NCBI GenBank assembly: GCA_023853785.1
Contig: JAJIRX010000096.1
Coordinates: 1 to 42,491, forward strand
Direction of reading: 5' to 3'
DNA: 42,491 nucleotides
Source: Psilocybe azurescens
Lineage: Eukaryota; Basidiomycota; Agaricomycetes; Agaricales; Agrocybaceae
The notes under the pieces are model-generated. The model did not search any database, was not told the origin of the DNA, and worked only from the letters and a program-made list of their open reading frames with translations. A program made the translations under genes and the position numbers. Positions 10,594-23,400 of the stretch are shown piece after piece (within the stretch, counting starts at the first letter, position 1; every line of letters starts with the position of its first letter).

Positions 10594-10634
10594 AATGACA
10601 TCATTCATCAGCTGAATACCCGTAATGATGTCAT
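10594..10634. repeat. 11-bp perfect inverted repeat
   Basis: ATGACATCATT (10595-10605) and its exact complement AATGATGTCAT (10624-10634) are separated by 18 bases. It lies in non-coding DNA downstream of the TGATATATCA repeats. Confidence 0.7.
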
Positions 10635-10702
10635 ATCGAGCTCCGAATTGGATTCCGGTTATAATCCGGCTATACCTGGCCAATCATTTTTAATAAAAAA
10701 TG

Positions 10703-10771
10703 TAATCCAGTGGAATTGAACCCTGCGCTAAGGATGGTGAATCAACACGTTTACCATTGAGCCACACAATA
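10703..10771 (-). tRNA. tRNA-like relic (pol III A and B boxes only)
   Basis: On the minus strand an A-box-like TGGCTCAATGGT (10764-10753) and a B-box-like GGTTCAATTCC (10722-10712) stand at near-normal tRNA spacing. The acceptor ends do not pair, and neither a D stem nor an anticodon stem forms. This is therefore a decayed tRNA gene or the head of a tRNA-derived SINE, not a working tRNA. Confidence 0.35.
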
Positions 10772-11250
10772 ATATGATGGAACTATCATGCAGGTTATTA
10801 TATAGTGCCAACCCGCACCAGCTAGTATTACTAGATTCATTCTCATAATTATACAGCCATACAGCAAAATAACATAGGCCAATAGATAGGTTGACAAATT
10901 TTATGATTCAGAAGCAAATGGTTCTGGGTCCGTGCACTGAAGCAATTTGAATTGACAAAATGAGGAAGGAGGGCGGGATTGCCAAGCGAAAATCATGCAT
11001 GGCGGGCCAAGGGTCCGTGCACGCTGACAGTCCCCAGAGGGAATTTCCGAAAATGCCGAGGGTGCCGTACCTAAAATTTGGCGCTAGGTGGTGATATATC
11101 ACGCAAATTGGGCAGGTCAATATGATATATCATATAGGTGAGCTTGTAGCCACAGGCATTCATGTATCACATTGGACTTGTGATTACACCCTTGTAATAT
11201 ATTAAAGTGACTGTTACGCCTGCAAGCCTGGCATTTATGTAGCAACGTAC

Positions 11251-12200
11251 CCAGAAAGCAATTAACCATCCAAATGGGCCCATCACCGCACCGCACGGAG
11301 GCTGCGCGGAAGGTGGCCCAGGGACAGGAAGAGGTGGAGAGGTCGTGCTAATCGATATGCCCCCTATCACAATTTCTGTAACCAATATCACCGACAAGAC
11401 CGCTGCGATCGGCTTGCTTTGTCCATAGATCTGATAGTTTCATAATTAACGTCTCTGCGACTAACTGGTGGAACGTAAGCCTCGTACTGCGTATACACGA
11501 CTCCCAAAATCATTTGGGAGATAACGGTGGATATGAGAGCACCGACAGGTTCGAAAAAATACATCTACGTAGTAAGTTTATGAGCAAGCGTGCTCACGCT
11601 CAATCCTCTGGTTAGCAGACGGGCGCTTGTGGACTTACGTTTGCACGCCGAGTTACTCCACGCATTTGATGTCAATGTCACAACAAAACACAATCTAGCA
11701 GAAGGGAAAACGCCGTGAGTTACATTCATCTAGTCTTCCTCGGGGCATGTTAATACTCACTGAAGAGCTCCGAAGTAGCGATTGGCTGCATATTAGCGGT
11801 AAGCACATAGTAATCCTAGGAATAAATAGTCGAAAGATCGCATCGACGAACCTAGATACAACACGCTCGAGAACTATCGCCAACAAAACTCAATCGTTGA
11901 GCGTTGAACAGAATAAATCGGCTACTTACGTTAATAGCTCTCCTCCATATCAATCTATACTCTTTAGGGAGGCATAGAAAGAGCTCCCAGCCGAAGATAC
12001 AGAATCTGTAGTAGGGTATCAACGTCGGGGACGACTCGGATAAAAGCAGGATCAACTAACGCCCCGATAGCCCATATCATTGTAGCTTGTCCTTGTTTTT
12101 GTTGTACCACTGCATCGTGTGGTATTGCTGGAGGTGCTCCTCCTACAGTGGGTGGTCCGGATGGTCGTGGAATTGCCATATCTCTTGCACGGTAGAACAA
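11251..12200 (-). pseudogene. DUF6533-like multi-pass membrane protein, 3'-truncated relic
   Basis: Minus strand. Coding blocks resemble the basidiomycete DUF6533 membrane family: an N-terminal segment (about 12200-12030), then FCIFGWELFLCLPKEYRLIW (the family's W-x-x-L-x-x-x-E-x-x-x-I-W block, about 12005-11932). Further blocks are CFVVTLTSNAWSNSACK (about 11690), MYFEPVGALISTVISQMILG (about 11565) and IAAVLSVILVTEIVIGG followed by a Pro-rich loop and GPFGWLIAFW (about 11410-11251). Several hydrophobic helices are evident. At least one in-frame stop lies between blocks, and the last helices expected after GWLIAFW are missing, replaced by repeat-bearing DNA. Family assignment is moderate; decay is likely. 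Confidence 0.45.
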
Positions 12201-13693
12201 TAATGAACTGTCGGGGCCCGCACAGATACTCTCAGAATAATTTATATGGTATTTATCTCATCTAAATCTACTAAATAAACACACATAGAATATTGTGCTT
12301 GAAACTCTTTGATTGGCTATCGATCGCCTGTTGAGGGCTTGTTTGCTATTAAGCTATATGCGCAGCTGCCGGACATCATATCATGTATTTGCCAATGCTG
12401 AAACAGATCCACAATGAATGTACTTAGGGGCATGAGGACTGCATGGCTATGTATATACCGTCATGATAACTATCTCTAGAGCAAGCCTCATGTACTGGGT
12501 GGATTAGGCTTGGGGATTGTGCCTGAACCTATCTATAAATTCACCAATCAAATCCCGGCTCTCAGTCGTCCCGCAGTTTCTGACGCGACAATGCTGGGAA
12601 GTACCCTGTGGCGTCCAATGATTAACAGATGATTATTAACAGACATAAGCATAAGTACCCCACATGAGATTTGACGTTGTAGTGATAGCACAGAATGCAA
12701 TGAGAATATATGACGTTCATAATTTCTTGCACGCTTACGATTGGTGCTGGGATGATCTCTGAATGGTATGCTAATCGCTTCCTCAGACTTCTATTTGGCT
12801 TCGGAAATAGCCGGAAATATTAAATGCTACACGGACATGTATTATGCCAATCATGATATGATGAAGCCCGCCCAACCTTCTATCGAGCTGCCAAAGTCTC
12901 GGACCGCCCACTCAATATCTGGGACGGCGGGAGCCGTGAACTTCAAAACAAACCACTATGCCGATGATTAGTATCTATATCTACACTAAATATAATTCGC
13001 CTACCATCAGAGGCTGCAGAACTTTTCAAAGGGAAATGACTCGCTATTCAATTGCAGGCCCATCAGCATCAGCAGTCCTGAGTCTTGAAGTCAATAATGA
13101 TCGTACGATGTAACGCCGATTCCAGAGGTGACATCATCTGACCAACATGGGCGCTTGCATAACATCCTTGTTCGCCCTCAGATATCAGACACCAGTCACT
13201 GCCTTGATATTGGTAATTGTTAACTGAACCTTGATGCTTGCCATTCTAGAATGATTTGTGGCATTATAACTCATTATATTACGGTGAGCATAGTCTGTTG
13301 CTCAAATCAGAAGTTCCTCTGAGGCTACAAAGCCAACGCGAATCCATTGGTGAGTATGAATCTATGTTTATTCGGAAGCACATTACACATGTTGCACAGA
13401 TGCCATCGAAATCTAAAATGTCATATCCATGATAGTATTGATGTTGCTACATTCCAGTCGGATATTAGAAGTAGTTTCCTGAGATAATATCAGGTGGATA
13501 CATGGATGGAACACCACAGGCAAAGAACCAAAGCTTTAGACAGAGATAAAAATAGAACGCTTAATTTACTCACGCCTAAAATTAGAACTGCCCACGAGTC
13601 ACAGTCATCTCGTGAAATGGTGCATGTGATGCACTGGTACCATCTTTTCAAATTCCCTACGTTGAAGGCGACACACTTGAGCCCACTATCAGG
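12201..13693. other. 1.5 kb with no supportable gene
   Basis: AT-rich sequence with only short ORFs (up to 67 aa) that lack splice-consistent continuation or recognisable motifs. The right end presumably carries the promoter of the amino acid permease. Confidence 0.5.
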
Positions 13694-15920
13694 ATGAAAG
13701 AGTCATCATCAATACCTGATACATTCAAGACTGTAGAAGTGACACAGCAGAACAATCGGCTCTACGAGGACAACGATGAATCTAATAAGCGCCTTCGCGA
13801 ACTGGGGTACCAAGTCGAGTTCAGGAGAGAGATGTCTTTCTTTGGTGTTCTAGGAATGTCGTTCTGTGCCATTGGAATATTGACAGGAATGAGCAGTGCC
13901 TTCCAGACTGGCTTGTTCTCCGGTGGACCTCTAGGTGCGACCCTGTTTACACTTTCGTTCTCACCCATGCTAATTAGACTCTACAGGGCTTTTTGGGGTT
14001 GGAATGTGTGTGATAATCTATGCTGCTATCATGACATTCATTAAGCTGAATTACACCTTGAGATATGTTCCTTGTTCATGCTATTCATAGCATTGAGCTT
14101 GGCAGAGATTTGCAGTGCATAGTATGTGATCTTTTGCTCCAGTCATTGTGATACGAACTGTCAAGTAATAACTCATAACAGTCCAACCATGGGAGGTTTA
14201 TATTTTTGGGTTTGTAAAATGAAACCAGATGCTCCTGCCCTTGGATGTAAGACTATTTTCCTTTCCAATTCGATTCTCAGTCTAACCTTAGTTATATCTG
14301 AACCCCGTGGCAGTTTGTACTGGATGGATCTATACCATTGCCATGGTTCTCACTGGAACTTCTGGGAATTTGAGGTGAGTGTAGTACATTTACTGCCTCT
14401 GTGTACGTTCTGACTCCTCCCCAGTGTAGCGTTGTATATTGCTTCACTTGTGGAGATAGGGCAAAAAACCACACTGAAAAGAGTCGAAATTGCTGCTATT
14501 GCATGGGGCGTTAACATTGCATCCGGGGTTCTAAATACCGTCGGTACAAAGGCTATAGGACGAATGAGCTCCTTCAATATGTGGTGGACAGTCGGGGGAA
14601 CCCTGATCCTAGTTATAACGCTTCTTGTCAAGGCACCTGAAAAGGTACTTTTATCTTTGTTCTTGCTTAGCGACGAGGTCGAGTCAGTTCCTTTCAGAAC
14701 TCGGGTGCCTTCGTGTTTACCGATTACGAAAAGTAGGATATATTCTTCGCCCGAATGCAACTGTCATGGCTGACGTTGATGCATTACAGCTTCACAGGGT
14801 GGCAATCAAAAGGATTTGTTGTTCTCCTCGGGTTCCTACAGGTAATGTAACTTCAAGCAATGTTCCGGAACAATTGACTCTATAGGTAGCTTAGGCGGTG
14901 TATACTTTGGAGGGCTGTGAGACCGCAGCCCAAGTAGCTGAAGAAGCACGTCGAGCAGAATTTCTGGCCCCAGTTGCTGTGGTCGGCAGTATCATCGGTT
15001 CATGGGTGGTTGGATTGGCTTACATGCTGGCCTTACTCTTCTCCGTGCAGAGCATTCCAAGCGTTCAGTCGACATCTTACGCCATTCCGATCGCCCAACT
15101 GTATTTTGACGCCGTCGGTCGGCGGCTGACACTCATGTGCCTGACCATTATCACATTAGCCCAGTTCATGGCCGCCGCCACAGCATTCACAGCCAGTTCC
15201 AGACTTTTCTACGCGCTGGCGCGCGATGAGGCGTTTCCGATGAAGCGCCACTTCATGTCCTTGAATAGATTCCAAGCGCCATTTGTCGGGATATGGCTGT
15301 CTGTTGCTGTAGGATGTTTGATATCTTGCGCTTACATCGGCTCTGTCATTGCTGTAAGCGCCGATTTTCGCCTTATCCGAGCTTGACTTCTCAATATTTT
15401 ACAAGTTTAACGCCATTTTGTCCTCTGCCGCCATATCTGTTATGCTTGGATATTTGCAGCCCATCATCATCAGGGTCTTTTGGCCATCAGCGTATGTTTC
15501 ATGTCATCATAAATGGGTTTGGTGAGATCTGATCAATTGATTTCGTCTTAAAGAATGGAGGAACGTGGCCCCTTTCATCTTGGACAATGGTCGTGGTGGA
15601 TCAACCTAGCCAGCTTATTGGTATGCATGAATTGCTTTCGTCGTCGAACGTGTGCTTACAATTATTATTGTGCCTCTCGTCCCAACCAACCATAGTTCAT
15701 AGTCTTCATATGCGTCCTCTTCATCCTTCCGACGGCCAGCCCAGTCACCCAGCTTAATATGAATTACTCCGTAGTATCAATTGGGGGAATTATACTAATT
15801 GTTGGTTTTACCTGGGCTCTCTGGGGTCGGCGGCATTTTAACGGACCACTTCACACGAACCCCGGTTTTGGTGCGCTGTCGAATGCTCCTCCCTCGGAAC
15901 CTAAGACAAGCACTGTGTAG
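13694..15920 (+). CDS. APC-superfamily amino acid permease (GABA/choline permease-like)
   Basis: Plasma- or vacuolar-membrane amino acid/polyamine transporter with about 12 helices. Exons: 13694-13934, a 19-nt exon 13987-14005, then 14063-14121, 14182-14246, 14314-14374, 14425-14644, 14698-14732, 14790-14841, 14895-15353, 15406-15491, 15554-15620 and 15696-15920. Landmarks are GYQVEFRREMSFFGVLGMSF, AFQTGLFSGGP, PTMGGLYFWVCKMKPDAPALG, GSIIGSWVVGLAYMLALLF, SSRLFYALARDEAFP and HFNGPLHTNPG near the end, all typical of fungal members. All junctions are in phase except around the first intron. Splicing that 52-bp intron shifts the frame unless the T5 at 13990-13994 gains a base, whereas keeping the intron reads through in frame (546 aa). 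Substrate cannot be fixed from sequence. Confidence 0.88.
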
Positions 15921-16435
15921 TTATTTGTCATGACGATGATTATCATATATTTTATCACAAGAGTGCTGCTTTTAACTTTTTGTCCTTGTTTGAAAAACGG
16001 GGTACGAAGCCTTGCATGACCGTCGGGTCCGAATGTCTAAAAGTTTTGTTAGCATCCATAATAAGGTTTCTCCATTAATACCCTAGTGTTGGTTTAATAT
16101 CAACGTGTTTGTAAATTTATGAAAACGACCCAGGTGCTAGTACATGTAAAAAGGTTGACTAACTGTAAAGGAGTAAGTATAATACATGATACATTATTGG
16201 TATAAAACAGTTATATGATGGGTATCATGTATAGCCCTCGATACAATCTACGGGCCACTCATCTGTGATATGAATTTAACAAAGCGGACTAATGTTCAAT
16301 CTGAGCTGCCGCTGAATATGTAGAACTAAACTAACTAAGAAAAGCGGAACAGATAACGTCACACCTTAGACGAAATAGATAGACCATAAGTTATGGTGCT
16401 TCTGGTCCTAGTGCAGATGCAAATATAGAAGAGGC
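15921..16435. other. Intergenic between convergent genes
   Basis: About 515 bp, AT-rich, joining the 3' ends of the permease (plus) and the HMG-box gene (minus). It must hold both 3' UTRs; no gene seen. Confidence 0.6.
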
Positions 16436-17759
16436 TTAGAGCGAATATGAGGTGAGCGATTGCATCAACGTAGAAAAATCCATATCATCCCGAAGCATAG
16501 GCGCCTGCTGGACTGCTTCTGACGGAAATGAATGTAATCCAGAAGATGAATTCCCGGGGCCTTTGATTTCATATGTCGAGTCGGACATCGCCGCATAGGA
16601 GTAATTTGAATAGTTGGTATAGGGCACGTCTAGGGAAGCATAATCGGACGCCGCTTCTGGGGTGAAGGTGCTGTAAGGCTCCGGAAATGGGATACTCAAA
16701 TGAGAAGGAGTCGACGGCATGCTACTAGTCGAATTCGAAAGAGGGGAACTTTGTCGTGTCCATTCTTCTCCGCCTCCGTATTCGGGATGAGTGCATAGCA
16801 TAGATGGGTTCTGAGTCGTGGTTTGTTCGAAAGAATGGTCAATGGGCCTAACGTCCTGCGTATAATCGTCACCATTGCAGATAGGAGTGGGATGACTGAT
16901 GGAAAAAGCGAATGTGTCATATTCCTAATGTTAAATTGATTAGCATCAGAGGTACATGTATGAAAAAGACGAGGCTCACAAACGAAGGTTGGGGGTTAGG
17001 AAAGAATGAATCTCTGTAGAGTGAAATGGCAGGTGATGCCTCGTAGGTGTCCCGTTTAGGGGAAGGTGGTATCGTAATGCTGGGTCGAGGGGGAGTGCAT
17101 CTAATATGATTGCGAGGGTTGGACGAAGTCCGCTTGGATGGAACATCAGGGGTAGATTCCCGCTCTGTAGTCGAATATGATGTCGGCGAGAAACTGTTTG
17201 CGGTTATCGGCGTGTCAAAGCGCGTGACGATTTCGGGAACATGGGTTTTGTCGAATTCGTGAATTGCCGCCTCTAGCTCCTGACCTTTCGTTCCACTGAC
17301 CAACAGCTCTGCTATTTTCTCGCAACGTTTGTGATCCTTGGGTCCGACTTCGCGAATCTTCTTGCGCTCAGCAGTCTTGGCCTTGTTGTGGACAGGCCTG
17401 AAGGCGTACTGGGGGAACTGGCGCCTGTGCTCATCTTGGGCGTGCTTGGCCTTGATATGCCACTTCTGGCGCTCCTCCTCCGGAAGGTTCTGCCAGGTGA
17501 TACCAATGATCTTTGACAGCGTGCTGTGGTTCGTCTCAACTTCAGTAGAAACGTGCCGGCTTTTGATGAACATGGAACGAAAGAGGATGAAAGCATTAGG
17601 CGGACGAGGAATGTGATTGACGGGCTTCTTTCTGCTGTGGGAGGGTCGTCGAGGGTCGGGGAGATCTTGCTCAAATCTAAACGAAACAGAGTTTGGAAGG
17701 GGGCTCTCGACTTTCGGTGATCCTGGCGTGTGTGAGACCTCCACCCGGTCCTCTTTCAC
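16436..17759 (-). CDS. MATA-HMG-box transcription factor
   Basis: Sequence-specific DNA-binding regulator, 422 aa, two exons (17759-16980 and 16924-16436) joined in phase by a 55-bp intron; the frame is intact. The HMG box covers about residues 50-122: HIPRPPNAFILFRSMF, then NHSTLSKIIGITWQNLPEEE and WHIKAKHAQDEHRRQFP, followed by FRP. The P-R-P-x-N-A-F-I-L-F start and the absence of a second box place it with fungal mating and developmental regulators of the MATA_HMG group, which includes pheromone-response and fruiting regulators of mushrooms. The remainder is Ser/Pro-rich and probably disordered. I cannot assign an orthologue. The roughly 2 kb of upstream DNA without genes fits a regulated developmental gene. 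Confidence 0.85.
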
Positions 17760-19740
17760 TGCAGTCAGACGCGTCGCGTCCTCGCCTTTGGAACGATTTC
17801 AACCCACTGAGACACGCGTGAGCTCTTGAGAGAATTACTCACTCATAATTCGGTCTTGCTGTCTGGAAGACCTTCTTCGTTCCGGCGGCATCGTAATAAG
17901 TTAGCACAAATGAACGTTGAGCACCCTGAATCTATCAAAAGCGCAGACGAAGGAGAAGGCCGCAATCGATGGACGCTTCAAGGGGGGAGAAAAATGGGTG
18001 TCGGGAAAGAAGACATGAACCGGATGCGGACAGATTTATATGGATTTGAACCATCCCAACGGAAAGCTAAGGGTCGACTAGTGCGTAAGGCCTGGCGATA
18101 CGTACACAATGCTTGCCATGTCCGGGGAAAAGGCATCTAGCCGGAGGTTCCGATACGTCCGGATTCGGTTTACCGCATGATCTAGATTTATCTTTCTTGC
18201 TTCTCGTAATTCGTGGCTTTTTTGTAACCTGCGCTTGGCTGTCGAGTAGTGGAGATATATCTCACAGTCTCCGAGGCTCCGATGGGGGGTGTTCTGTCCT
18301 ATGCGATAACTTCACTTTGTAGCGGAAGGCCAATATGAGTCGCTTCGGCCCAACCTTTTGGATTAGTGTAAGTAGGCTTCCCTGATTTGTTCCTGGCCAA
18401 AACATAGATCTTCTCAGAAAGAGTAAATTAATGGCTTGAGCTTGAGAAAATGAACTCAACGTCAAATCATCACGGTGTAGTGGTGCCTTGTAATACCCAA
18501 CCCCAAGCTCAGTCTGGGGAAAGAGTCACTCTCGTTTCAGGCGACCGGAAATAATCTTCCTTGTAAATAGACACCAGGAGATTCCATAGAGACGAGTTTC
18601 AAGTTGGAGAATAGCCACGCAGATTGAAAGCCTGAGAGGAGAACAATGCCTTCTTACAAACCTACACAAGTTTATCCGGAAGTTGACAACATTTTGGAGC
18701 ATGACCACTGGACTTGAGTAAGTATTCTTGAAGACTAAAAGCTGCGTAGTTTTCTGTCGCGTGGGGCTTCAGCGCTCAGCATTCAAATTTGAAGGCGGGT
18801 CCGAGGTCTAGATCAAATGTCGACTTACAACAAAGTCGTTATTCTCAATAACAAGGGGGAACTTCCTCTTTTTCAACAAAGGTACACGGCATTGAGATGC
18901 CGTTTATAATAGACCATATAGATCTCACGTCGCGCAGAAGCAGTTTCATAGCTTACTTCTTGGTCTTTGTTCCGCATTTAGAGTTTAGAAAGAAATAGAC
19001 GGATGCAGAAACTGATAACGTTGTGAGCCTAGAGATAATAGAATAGATCTTAAAGGTCGCAGTTCTACCATACGCTGGTCATGATCGATTGAACATTGAA
19101 GATTCTTCGCTGTCCCCGCAATGGTAGAAAAATAGAAGGATAGGAGTAAGTAGTAAGAGCTGTGGCAGAACTCGGATCAGAAATTTCGGCTAGATCCCTG
19201 GTGTTTGTGGGGAAAATATAAAATCAAACAAAAATAAAAAAGAAGAGGAATCGCAATGACCCAGATTTGAAGCTACAATGCTCACTGGGAGCCCTCATTC
19301 TGATACAATTTTATATGCTAGCGAGCCTCGAATAATCGCTTAGATTTTTGATTATCCACCCCTTTGTCTTTACTCGCTTAAATATAGAGCTGAGAGGTTG
19401 ATAAGATTAAGATAATAATTGACCGAACAGTAGACAGGTTTCTCATAGCAGGCTTAACTAAGTAGCAGTTTGCCTTATCCATACTTGAAACCAACTAGAA
19501 ATAGAAACAGGTTTCCAAAGGAAATGCGAAGGGGCCAAAAATGCGGGAACACCCAAGATCTAATCTAATCAGCTTGTAATCAGCGCATTTATGACGCGAT
19601 CAGTCTTTAATATATGCGGTAATTCCGTTCTCCAATTTCGGCAGATCAATTGCCAACGCCTTTTATTACAAATAATGCCAAATAAAAAGCACATTTGGCC
19701 GACGTTGCTGTAACCTGTTGAACTCGACAATCAAGCCAGT
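17760..19740. other. 2 kb upstream region without supportable genes
   Basis: Between the HMG-box gene start (minus) and the bL28m gene (plus). The first 500 bp contain ORFs up to 104 aa with no recognisable content or intron signals. The remainder is AT-rich with short ORFs only. It likely contains a long 5' leader and promoter for the regulator and the promoter for bL28m. Confidence 0.5.
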
Positions 19741-20457
19741 ATGTTCCCCAGCAAAGCGTTGTGGGACGTGGTCTCACAGCCCTTCAAACGCTCTCAACAT
19801 GGTCTCTTTCAAGGAAAGATGAAACAATATGGCAACAATGTGCCCTTCTCGAAGCATAAAACACGTCGCTCGTGGTTGCCTAACGTTCAGCAAAAGCGCA
19901 TACATTCGGAGATACTGGGAGAGAATGTTCGCATGAAATTGACGACTAGAGCACTGAAGACAATAAAGACGGTGCGCCTCTTTCTCAAACTACATGTTTC
20001 GTGGAGGAAAGCTCCTGCAGAGCAGCTCATTTGCGCCTTGGATGTCTTTGTAGAAAGGTGGCTTGGATAAATACCTCAACACAACCCCAGCCGCGATTTT
20101 GGGACATATGGGCATGAAATTGCGCATGAGAGTTCGTGCGAAGTACTTAGAGAGCAAAGGACGCCCAGAGCCACCCTTCGAAATTCTTACTCCTGCTGAG
20201 GAAGAAGCCAGAAAACCTATGATTGTGCGATACCCCGAGAATTTGAATTCATCTCTTCAAAAGGCGCGAATGGCAAGAGAATACGCTGGCAAGAGCTTAG
20301 GAAAGGAGGGTCTTGCAACGTGCGTATAGAGTGTTACCCCTCGTACGGTGACTTTGCGAATGCGTACGCTAATTGTTTCTACTATAGTGCTAGGGAAACC
20401 ATTACATATCTTATTAAAGTCAGCCAGAAGAGGAAGGCGGATCTCATGGCTGCTTGA
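19741..20457 (+). CDS. MRPL24: Mitochondrial large-subunit ribosomal protein bL28m
   Basis: Nuclear-encoded component of the mitochondrial 54S subunit. Three exons join in frame: 19741-19971, 20054-20319 and 20388-20457, giving 188 aa with stop TGA at 20455-20457. The conserved core is SQPFKRSQHGLFQGKMKQYG, NNVPFSKHKTRRSWLPNVQ and VRMKLTTRALKTIKT. After the first intron comes KGGLDKYLNTTPAAILG, which is the diagnostic L28 block in fungal and animal mitochondrial proteins. The C-terminal extension (EILTPAEEEARKP, ending TARETITYLIKVSQKRKADL) is mitochondrial-type. The symbol follows the Saccharomyces name for bL28m. All junctions are clean, which makes this a good intact reference gene for judging frame damage elsewhere. 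Confidence 0.92.
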
Positions 20458-23400
20458 TCATGAGCGACACCTCCCCTACCTCCTATCTATACTAATATCA
20501 TCTTTTTCTGAAATTCGATCATTTTGCACAAACGCAACAGAAGACTTTGATCCTTCATTCATGTACATATGTGAAGTATATCTTTGCCGAAAGGAAAGCT
20601 TTACTTTACGGACATATACGTGTGAGTGTTTTTTGTCGTCAGAATCTAAGGAGTCGGGCGCATGAATGGTTGGGAGTTTGCCAGGTGCGCATATATCTGG
20701 TTTTCTAGTCGTCCACATTTCCTCAGCTATCCATATACGTTTAGGATAAGCAACCCAACAAACCTCTTTCACTCCCCACAGTTGCCCCAATCCAATCCAA
20801 ACATGTTTCCGACGCCCAAAGAACTTTCGTCGCTTGCTCCTCCTTTCATTGCGCATATATTTTATTTACCCTCTATTTCACCTCCCAGTGGCACAATACG
20901 ATGTAAATTATACCCTCCCGCACATATTTTCCCTGTGCAACCTTGCTGGCACTCAAGTGTTTTGATTTGTCTACATAGCCGCGGAGTTCCTCTTCAGCCG
21001 TTATTACAGACAGTTTTCATGGAACTAGCTCCATCGAGCATCATTTCTCTATCTGCTCCGCTATGTTCTCTGGTTCCTTTATAATTGTCACGATCAATTA
21101 TAGGGTTGCTCGTACAGTTTCCTATAATCTTTACAAAACCTTATGTGCATCCCGTGCATCGATAGGCAAGAAAATAGAGTCGGTGGGGATCTAACAGGAA
21201 ACGAGAATTCCTTTTTGAATCGCCGCTGTCAGCGTCAGCTGATTTCCTTGGATCTGATATTGTGGTTCGTCAGGAGAGTAGGCCAGGCTGCAGAACCCTG
21301 GCTGTTCGAGGCTCAAGATGGCGTCACTCAACCCTGTGTCCATGTCAATAGCCATATTACTCTTTCTTGTGCTATCCAATCCTATATATCTGTTAGATGG
21401 AACGTATGAAGCCTAATACATAGGCGCCTCACTAAAAGGACAGCGATGCTTGACATTAACACATGCGCATTGCAGGCGCTTAATGATTGACCAAATTTTC
21501 CTTTTGTTTATCTTTATTTCTAGTTGCTTAGTTTCGCGGCATAAAATCCATTCCCTATTCACCCGATACATATCGGTCGCTTCTTTACTCTGACTGAGGT
21601 GAACTTCTCTTAACATACACTTTCCCTTTCATTAATTTACTGATGGATTCACTTCTACACTAATAACTTCGTCCTATAGGTAGCGTAGGGGTCCAATATA
21701 GTCAGTTCTTTACTCTAACTGAGTACCATCGTCCTGAAAATTAGCTAGAGTGTTCAAAGGATGCTTCAGTAACTGAATCGTATCGACATTTATCATCTAC
21801 CCCGATTTGAACGCGCTTTCGCAACACCCGAAATCGCCTAAAACATAGATACAGATGTTCCACTCCCACATGTGTACTGCCATATCCCAACCTCTGGAAT
21901 CGTCCACTTTAGTACTAACCGGGTGAATTCCGCCAGGTAATCCATGCCATGGACGTATGCTGAGATAGACGTGAGATCAAGGACAACGATGTGTGAGCAA
22001 GTAAAGGGCCAATATAATGTGGTGGGAGTGCAGGAGATAAGTTCGAGGGGTTCCTCGGATACCTCCAGAGTGGAAAGCCAAGGTAGGATTGAAGAAAGCT
22101 AGGGACAAAGGTTACTGTCAATGGGGTTGAGTCCAGTTCCAGTTTCAACTCCCTAACAGTCAGTAAAAAGTCAGATGTGGACCATTTCTTCCCAAAGAGC
22201 ATTGCAATAGCAGGCCGAGTGGAAATATCCAACCAGAAAAGGGGGCATACCCCTCAACCCTTTGGGTGTTGTCGATAAAGTTTGTGTAATCACGGCGACA
22301 GACGAGAGATTTGAATTGACTAGATGCTCCAGGAAATACCTCTTAAAAGAAACGCGTCGCCCGCACAAACTTTCGACGCTCATTGAATCAGGAGACCACA
22401 TGGAGGCATTACTCGACGTGAATACATTTATCACTGCTTTGCACTCCATCTGACCACCATGTCAGCTCCTGTTACTTTGGATGCCTTCTTGCTCAAAGAA
22501 TATTTACCTCTGACGTTTAGCGATTAATAGCAGACTATGTATACTTCCATCATGATTGCCATCAACTCACTTCAAGAAGATGACGTGTATGAACGAGTTT
22601 ACTGTCGATTCTACTGTGGCATTACGATAATTCCTGCGAAAATGGCAGTCATTCAATGATGATGTATCCGCGGCACTGTTCAGAGAGTGTTGCTCAAATG
22701 TCATACACCTCGTAGGCATGTTAGGAGTTCCTGCCAATGTCATACAAGAATCAATGATTCAACCCCTTTCTTATCCATCAAATAAACCCTAACTAACAGG
22801 TATTAATTGTCAGCCCTCGTCGGTTCAACCTAGATCACTTTCCATCGATATGTCTCTGAGCATGAACAAGCTCTAGAAGTTCATGGACTTCAAAGCTGTG
22901 TGAGGGAATTCGGAGTGCACATGCTACATGGCTTGCCAAACTATAGATATGCACATCCATCACTCGAAATTTGTGTGAGTGTAGGCAACTCAGGATGAGA
23001 CAGCGTTAGTGGATAGAAACGACAAGAATGTATGAAATTGATGGATTGGAGGATCACTGCATATGTAATACGCATAACTTTGGACTACAAGAATTGACTT
23101 CTGGTGGTACAGGTCTTCAATGAATGACAGAAGATACAGCAGATGTGCAAGAGATATTGGGGTGGTCCATAACACGACAGGACAGATGTCTAAACGTCAT
23201 TTAAGCGCCCATGGTTCAACCTATTCCAAATCAGATTGATTGATCCTTGGCGCACACCTATATCTTTATCACAATTTAACCGGTTCTACAGATTATGTTA
23301 TGTTTTGCATGATTGGTTTGCGATTTGGATAGAACATCATAACTAATACAGAAGCTGTGGTGTTTTATTATTACTTTTACATCTGCAACGATTCAAGGTT

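Noticed and set aside
10703..10771. Functional tRNA gene
   Set aside because: Only the A and B boxes fit. The acceptor, D and anticodon stems do not pair, so I list it only as a relic.
17312..17829. Several ORFs of 60-120 aa on both strands over the HMG-box gene
   Set aside because: Shadows of the HMG-box coding exon, which has the recognisable domain and clean splicing.
20476..21084. 126-aa minus and 140-aa plus ORFs downstream of bL28m
   Set aside because: They overlap on opposite strands, show no family motif, and have no splice continuation; both are probably chance ORFs in the 3' region.
21915..22449. Overlapping minus-strand ORFs (92 and 105 aa)
   Set aside because: Different frames, no recognisable domain, no credible intron linking them.
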